Positions 6,457-11,080 of a stretch of DNA of 11,080 nt are shown here, piece after piece. Origin of the DNA: an uncultured Alphaproteobacteria bacterium. Lineage in GTDB: Bacteria > Pseudomonadota > Alphaproteobacteria > UBA7887. The first letter of the stretch is position 1. Each line of letters opens with the position of its first letter. The notes beneath the pieces were generated by a model that searched no databases, was not told where the DNA came from, and was given only the letters and a program-made list of their open reading frames with translations. Both the position numbers and the translations under genes were made by a program. Where the stretch lies: positions 1 to 11,080 of the forward strand of contig CAJWOI010000057.1 in NCBI GenBank assembly GCA_913044255.1. Reading direction: 5' to 3'.

Positions 6457-8643
6457 CTACGTTACCGTTGTCGGCATGTTGTTTGGTAGATTCCGAAGGC
6501 GCCCGCGCTGAGATACTAGGGCCGGACAACGTTGTTCATCTGCGTAGTCAATTTGGCAGTCGAGGCACTGCAAACATTCATTCATATTGATTGCACCTTC
6601 ATTATTGATTGCGCCTATGGGGCATGACGCAGAACATATTTGGCATGGATTGCCGCATTCGTGTCGGCGCCTAAGCCAATTTAATGAGTGGAATCGGCCT
6701 GCAATAGCAAGTACGGCCCCAAGCGGACACAAATATCGACAGAAAAACCGTTCGATGAAGAGGCCAACAGCAAGGATGGCGACTGCGTAAAGCACATAGG
6801 GCCACTCTCGATTGAATTTGAGGGTGATTGCCGTCTTGAAGGGCTCAATTTCTGATGCGCCAGATGCGGCGCTCAACGAATACAGGGCGACAGAGAATAG
6901 TCCCGCTGCGATAAGATACTTGATAGACCAGAGTCGTTGCTGAAAGGAATGGGGAACAGTGATCTGCGGTAGCCGTATGGTTCGGGCAACTTTATTTGAT
7001 AATTCTTGTAGAGCCCCGAAGGGGCACAACCAGCCGCAAAAGACCCCCCGGCCCCAGAGAAGTAGGGTAATCCCGACGTATGCTATGAGGATTACCATCA
7101 GTGGTTCATATAATGCACTTCTCCAGTCTAAATCGCCGATCAACAGGGTTAGATAATTGATCACGTTTAGAATACTCATTTGTGTTCCCGCTATCCAACC
7201 AAGCCAAACTAAGGTTGTTGCAAGGAAAGTAACTCGTATTAGTGCGTATAGGCGCCTGAAGCGACAGAGTGAGTGATGAGAAAACATAATGACGGTGACA
7301 GTACTTAGGAGTGCAATCAGTAATGCAATTTCCCGGCGTTTCTGAACCCAGATCAGTTGCCAGTCTGTCAGGGTGCTTTCCCGCAATAACCCAAAGGCGA
7401 CATAGTGCGGGTCTTTAAACCCTGCATCTTCCAGGGCTTTGTCGTCGCCAATTACGTACTGGGAAGGAATGCGATACGGCAAGGGAAAATTGACTGCCAT
7501 TGGTGTTGCCGTGTCGGTTTTTTCTTCAAAAACACGTAATTCCACGGTCCACGATTTTAGCGGATCAAGCTCCAATTGAGAGGGAATCCGAAAACGTGCG
7601 GCATTGTTAAACCGCGGATGATTTTTAATGGCCAGGCGACGGGCTCGGTAAAAATTCCCAGGCAAAAGTGGTAGGAGTCGGTCCCCCTGTCGAATTTGGA
7701 TGCGGTTGAATATGGACACCAAAGAAGAATTGGGCGGAATCCACGAGTATGGGCCCACTGACCCAATAAATAAGTGTTGTTCTCCAGGTTCAATGTTGTC
7801 TGTGATACGGCGATAGGCGCGCACTCCGAAGAGATTTCGTCCTACCGATGGCAAGGTGGCTAGCCCTACGTAGAGTGTGATGAAGGTATCATCGTCCTTT
7901 CCATCTGACTCTATATCTATTTCGGCCCCGCCCAATTGCGATGAAAATTCCGAACGCACGTCACGGTAGGTAAGACTACGAGTGACTATCGATCCATCAG
8001 CAATTAACTCGGGCCATGATTTGTCGCTATAACTATAAAAATCTACGGATAGGTCCTCGGAGTCATCATCGATTAGGTCGATCAGATACCCTACTCGAAG
8101 GGCAGAATTTACAATTGCCTGACGCATGGCAAGGGCACTAATCGTTGCCCCTGAGATGGCATCTATGTTCTGATTATTGTAAAAGCCATGCAGCCCCGTT
8201 TTGGCTTTTCCTTGGCTACCTGACTGGCTGTTTCCAATACTGATCCCGTTGAGGCCGTCCAGGAAAAGCTTAAACCTGTCGATGCCAAAAAGTCCGGTTG
8301 TAATCAATGGTTCGTGTTCCTCGAGGATATGATGGCCCACGATTACACCGTCCTCTCGGAGTGCAACTATGATATCAAACGACTGGCCGCTGTATCCTCC
8401 AGGACGAACCGTTTCATGCGTCGAGAATAAATAACCGACCAGGATGCCGTCAGTCACAACTTCTGCAATCGGTGGTACTCCGGAGATTTTACCTCGGCTA
8501 CTAGAGTCAGGGAAAAGTTGTTTGACCAAAGAGGGTGTTAACCGTGTCTCCAATGGTTCATTCATATCAGCGTGCGCTGCACCGATAGCAGCAACAAAGC
8601 CATATGCAACGATAACTCGGGTGAGGGCACGTTTATGAAACAT
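6457..8643 (-). CDS. NosR/NirI-family membrane protein: periplasmic FMN-binding domain, transmembrane helices, 4Fe-4S domain
   Basis: Family members are flavo-iron-sulfur membrane proteins; NosR supplies electrons from quinol to periplasmic N2O reductase. With ATG 8641-8643 the protein has 728 residues: signal peptide (about 1-25), a periplasmic FMN-binding domain with DAISGATIS (161-169; Thr167 is the expected covalent FMN site), a long periplasmic region to about 435, then about five membrane segments (near 437-455, 468-486, 514-531, 574-592, 615-631). Two CxxxCP motifs follow helices (Cys536/540 and 635/639). The C-terminus has two ferredoxin-type cluster motifs: Cys663, 667, 670, 674 and Cys690, 693, 696, 706. 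Nothing essential looks missing. The frame is open up to 8961, but that extension overlaps the ETF-QO gene and lacks family features. No Shine-Dalgarno is obvious at 8643. No nosZ, nosDFY or nir genes are visible, so nitrous oxide respiration should not be assumed. Confidence 0.88.
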   Translation of the reverse strand: MFHKRALTRVIVAYGFVAAIGAAHADMNEPLETRLTPSLVKQLFPDSSSRGKISGVPPIAEVVTDGILVGYLFSTHETVRPGGYSGQSFDIIVALREDGVIVGHHILEEHEPLITTGLFGIDRFKLFLDGLNGISIGNSQSGSQGKAKTGLHGFYNNQNIDAISGATISALAMRQAIVNSALRVGYLIDLIDDDSEDLSVDFYSYSDKSWPELIADGSIVTRSLTYRDVRSEFSSQLGGAEIDIESDGKDDDTFITLYVGLATLPSVGRNLFGVRAYRRITDNIEPGEQHLFIGSVGPYSWIPPNSSLVSIFNRIQIRQGDRLLPLLPGNFYRARRLAIKNHPRFNNAARFRIPSQLELDPLKSWTVELRVFEEKTDTATPMAVNFPLPYRIPSQYVIGDDKALEDAGFKDPHYVAFGLLRESTLTDWQLIWVQKRREIALLIALLSTVTVIMFSHHSLCRFRRLYALIRVTFLATTLVWLGWIAGTQMSILNVINYLTLLIGDLDWRSALYEPLMVILIAYVGITLLLWGRGVFCGWLCPFGALQELSNKVARTIRLPQITVPHSFQQRLWSIKYLIAAGLFSVALYSLSAASGASEIEPFKTAITLKFNREWPYVLYAVAILAVGLFIERFFCRYLCPLGAVLAIAGRFHSLNWLRRRHECGNPCQICSASCPIGAINNEGAINMNECLQCLDCQIDYADEQRCPALVSQRGRLRNLPNNMPTTVT

Positions 8644-8764
8644 GGCGATCGCTGAGCAACACAATCCCAAGTTACTTCTGCTCGGGGTCTCGATGGTTAT
8701 CCATACTGACAACAACGGTGCGAAAGTCTCCAAAAACATAGACGATAGGATCGATTTCCATTGG

Positions 8765-10414
8765 CTACATGTTTGGATAGTTGGGACCGCCGCCTCCTTC
8801 GGGAGTTGTCCATTCAATGTTTTGGGTTGGATCCTTGATATCGCAGGTTTTGCAATGAACGCAGTTCTGCGCATTGATCTGCAAGCGCGGATATGAGCCA
8901 TCGTCGTCAGATAAAATCTCATATACGCCGGCCGGACAGAAACGCTGCTCAGGTGCGTCATAATCTGCCAGATTGGTACTGATCGTCACGCTGGGGTCCT
9001 TTAACTTTAAATGTACGGGCTGATTTTCCTCGTGATTGGTGTTGGAAAGATACACCGAAGAGAGTCGGTCAAAACTTACTTCGCCGTCCGGTTTTGGATA
9101 GTTAATCTGTCTGCATTCACGCGACTTTTTTAGAGTCTCATGGTCAGCCTTATGACGAAGAGTCCATGGCGCGCGACCCCGCAACACATAGCTATCAATT
9201 GCGCCGTATATTAGCGCTGGCCAAAGGCCCCAGCGGAAGGCTGGTCGTATGTTTCGAACCAGATATAGCTCAGACCATACCCACGAAGATCTTAGGGCCT
9301 GTTCATAAGTGTTCGTTTCAGCAGGTTTGTCCTTTGCATCGACTTGCTCGAACATTTCAAAAATATTTTCTGCAGCCAACATGCCTGATTTCATTGCAGT
9401 GTGGGTGCCTTTTATTTTGGGTACGTTCATGAATCCCGCCGTACATCCAATCAATGCACCGCCTGGAAATGTAAGCTTCGGAATAGATTGTAATCCACCT
9501 TCGTTAAGGGCGCGCGCTCCATAGGCAATGCGTTTCCCACCTTCGAACGTAGAACGAAGACGAGGGTGCGTTTTAAAACGCTGAAATTCTTGAAAAGGAT
9601 CAAGGTGTGGATTGTGATAGTCGAGACCGACCACAAAACCAACGGCAACTTGATTGTTTTCCAAATGGTACAGGAAAGAACCACCGTACGTATGAGAATC
9701 AAGAGGCCAACCAATTGTATGCATGACCTCACCTGGTTTATGAACTTCGGGGCGAACTTCCCACAGTTCTTTTATGCCGATACCAAAGGTCTGGGGATCG
9801 GCATCTTTGTGCAGTTCAAATCGTTCGAACAATGTTTTCGTGAGCGAACCCCGGCAGCCTTCCGCGAATAATGTCTGCTTGGCATGCAGTTCTATTCCAG
9901 GCTGATGGTTGTCGGTCGGGACCCCATCTTTGCCGATACCCATGGCGCCAGTAGCGACCCCACACACCTCGCCATCCTCGTTGTAAAGCACCTCTGCAGC
10001 GGCAAAACCTGGATAAATTTCCACGCCCAGAGCTTCGGCCTGTTCTCCTAGCCAACGGCACAGATTCCCGAGTGAAATGATGTAATTTCCATGGTTGCGC
10101 ATTTGGGGCGGTGTGAACGGAAAGCGAAAACTACTCTTGTGGCTTAAATAGACGAGGCTATCGCGTGTGACGGGCGTATTTATCGGGGATTCCCGTTCTC
10201 CCCAATCGGGGATCAATTCATCTAGCGCGCGGGTCTCGATCACTGCGCCAGACAAAATATGAGCGCCAACCTCGGAGCCTTTCTCAAGCACGCAAACGCT
10301 AATTTCTTTGTCTTCCTGTGTAGCCAGTTGGCGCAATTTGATTGCAGCGGCTAGCCCGCTAGGCCCAGCGCCGACGATGACCACGTCATACTCCATCCTC
10401 TCGCGATCCATCAT
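8765..10414 (-). CDS. Electron transfer flavoprotein:ubiquinone oxidoreductase (ETF-QO / ETFDH homologue)
   Basis: Peripheral inner-membrane flavoprotein that takes electrons from reduced ETF, loaded by acyl-CoA, sarcosine and other dehydrogenases, and reduces ubiquinone. At 549 residues it is full length. The FAD-binding Rossmann motif GAGPSG is at 15-20, followed by the acidic end of the second strand (LEKG, 43-46). AEGCRGSL (184-191) and AGFMNVPKIKGTH (326-338) are conserved FAD and quinone-region segments. The [4Fe-4S] cluster ligands are Cys493 (RFCPAGVYE) and Cys518, 521 and 524 (NCVHCKTCDIKDP), and the protein ends in the typical GGGGPNYPNM. ATG 10412-10414 has AAAGG about 10 bases upstream; ATG at codon 7 (MEYDVVIVGAGPSG) is an alternative. 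It lies 76 bases behind hisN and 121 bases ahead of the NosR-like gene. The etfAB genes are not in the window. Confidence 0.96.
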   Translation of the reverse strand: MMDRERMEYDVVIVGAGPSGLAAAIKLRQLATQEDKEISVCVLEKGSEVGAHILSGAVIETRALDELIPDWGERESPINTPVTRDSLVYLSHKSSFRFPFTPPQMRNHGNYIISLGNLCRWLGEQAEALGVEIYPGFAAAEVLYNEDGEVCGVATGAMGIGKDGVPTDNHQPGIELHAKQTLFAEGCRGSLTKTLFERFELHKDADPQTFGIGIKELWEVRPEVHKPGEVMHTIGWPLDSHTYGGSFLYHLENNQVAVGFVVGLDYHNPHLDPFQEFQRFKTHPRLRSTFEGGKRIAYGARALNEGGLQSIPKLTFPGGALIGCTAGFMNVPKIKGTHTAMKSGMLAAENIFEMFEQVDAKDKPAETNTYEQALRSSWVWSELYLVRNIRPAFRWGLWPALIYGAIDSYVLRGRAPWTLRHKADHETLKKSRECRQINYPKPDGEVSFDRLSSVYLSNTNHEENQPVHLKLKDPSVTISTNLADYDAPEQRFCPAGVYEILSDDDGSYPRLQINAQNCVHCKTCDIKDPTQNIEWTTPEGGGGPNYPNM

Positions 10415-10490
10415 TTATTCTAAACCTTTGTAAATTGGCGCTCGGATCCAGAGAATAAGATGAGTGCGTGTTCTTGGCTACGACTGCGAG

Positions 10491-11080
10491 TTATGCCGCA
10501 TTTTTGAGGAGCGGCAGTACTTCCTTGTGCAGCATTGGATCTCCACACGCGACGACGGCGGCACTTTTTTCGGCGGGAGTGCCGGCCCATCCCGTGACCA
10601 CTCCCCCTGCGCCTTCAATGATTGGGATCAGTGCAAATATGTCCCAGGGCTGAAGGTCATTTTCAGTTATTAGGTCGATGGCACCCGATGCAAGCATGCC
10701 GTACGCGTAACAGTTGCCACCAAATTGTGTCAGATGTGTCTCTCGCATTAGGCGGTGAAAGACAACCTCCTGCGCGGGTGTCGCCATCATGCGCGGGTCC
10801 GTTAGGGCGTAAATTGCTTGGTCAAGGCGGGAACACTTACGGGTTTTGATGGGTTTTCCGTTTAATGAACTACCTCGGGGTGTGCCGATAAAACGGTCTT
10901 GCATGACTGGTTGATCAAGTATTCCTAAGAAGGGCCGCCTTTGGTAACCAAGCCCGATTAAAGTACCAAACATGGGAAGGCCAGCAATAAATGCACGGGT
11001 TCCGTCAATAGGATCAAGCACCCAGCAGAATTCTGCATCTGGATTGTGATCGTCAAATTCTTCCCCAATGACGCCATGAT
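10491..11080 (-). CDS. hisN: Inositol-monophosphatase-family phosphatase, probably histidinol-phosphatase (C-terminal part; N-terminus outside window)
   Basis: A Mg-dependent phosphatase fragment of 195 residues, open at the right edge and ending with TAA at 10491-10493. The first visible residues contain the metal site HGVIGEEF, followed by WVLDPIDGTRAF; the Glu of GEEF and the two Asp of DPIDGT are ligands in this superfamily. The last metal-ligand region is QPWDIFALIPIIEGAGG. The DPIDGTRAFIAGLPMFGTLI stretch, FGGNCYAYGMLASGAIDL, and the closing CGDPMLHKEVLPLL resemble HisN-type histidinol-phosphatases, which complete step eight of histidine synthesis in Alphaproteobacteria and Actinobacteria, more than true inositol monophosphatases or CysQ. 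That substrate assignment is from pattern memory and less certain than the family. It stands apart from any visible his gene and precedes ETF-QO in the same direction. Confidence 0.78.
   Translation of the reverse strand, partial: HGVIGEEFDDHNPDAEFCWVLDPIDGTRAFIAGLPMFGTLIGLGYQRRPFLGILDQPVMQDRFIGTPRGSSLNGKPIKTRKCSRLDQAIYALTDPRMMATPAQEVVFHRLMRETHLTQFGGNCYAYGMLASGAIDLITENDLQPWDIFALIPIIEGAGGVVTGWAGTPAEKSAAVVACGDPMLHKEVLPLLKNAA

Noticed and set aside
6457..8643. Calling the gene nosR outright and inferring N2O respiration
   Set aside because: The architecture fits the NosR/NirI family, but no nosZ or accessory nos genes are in the window and orphan family members exist.
8645..8652. GCGATCGC palindrome resembling the cyanobacterial HIP1 element
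   Set aside because: I noticed only this copy, the gene content is alphaproteobacterial, and a single 8-base palindrome is expected by chance.

Overview
The window reads as a chromosomal segment of an aerobic or facultative Alphaproteobacterium of moderate GC content (inference). The main evidence is the block petA-petB (Rieske protein and cytochrome b of the bc1 complex) divergent from trmL-hemF, a gene neighbourhood I know from alphaproteobacterial genomes, together with an inositol-monophosphatase-type histidinol phosphatase at the other end. I see no insertion sequences, phage genes, tRNA or rRNA genes, or CRISPR arrays.

Layout. Positions 1-1210 (minus strand) hold the 3'-truncated petB and the complete petA. 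A 140-base divergent spacer follows. Positions 1351-2741 (plus strand) hold trmL (tRNA wobble-position 2'-O-methyltransferase) and hemF (oxygen-dependent coproporphyrinogen oxidase). A 347-base convergent spacer (2742-3088) has no gene but some inverted repeats. From 3089 to the right edge every gene is on the minus strand. In transcription order (right to left) they are: the C-terminal part of a HisN-like phosphatase, ETF:ubiquinone oxidoreductase, a NosR/NirI-type membrane flavo-iron-sulfur protein, an Lrp/AsnC regulator interrupted by an in-frame TAG, a secreted PQQ-type sugar/sorbosone dehydrogenase whose start overlaps the regulator's end, and manC (GDP-mannose synthesis).

How they fit together. 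Much of the window concerns quinone-linked respiration. ETF-QO feeds electrons from fatty-acid and amino-acid oxidation into ubiquinone, bc1 takes electrons out, and the NosR-like protein has the architecture to move quinol electrons towards a periplasmic FMN. HemF supplies haem precursor. The PQQ-type dehydrogenase is a probable periplasmic sugar oxidase and ManC makes the GDP-mannose used for surface polysaccharides.

No clearly new multi-gene system is visible. The points most worth a second look are the amber codon splitting the Lrp gene just upstream of its translationally overlapping dehydrogenase, the NosR-like gene with no nos genes beside it but next to ETF-QO, and two well-placed inverted repeats upstream of lrp and manC.
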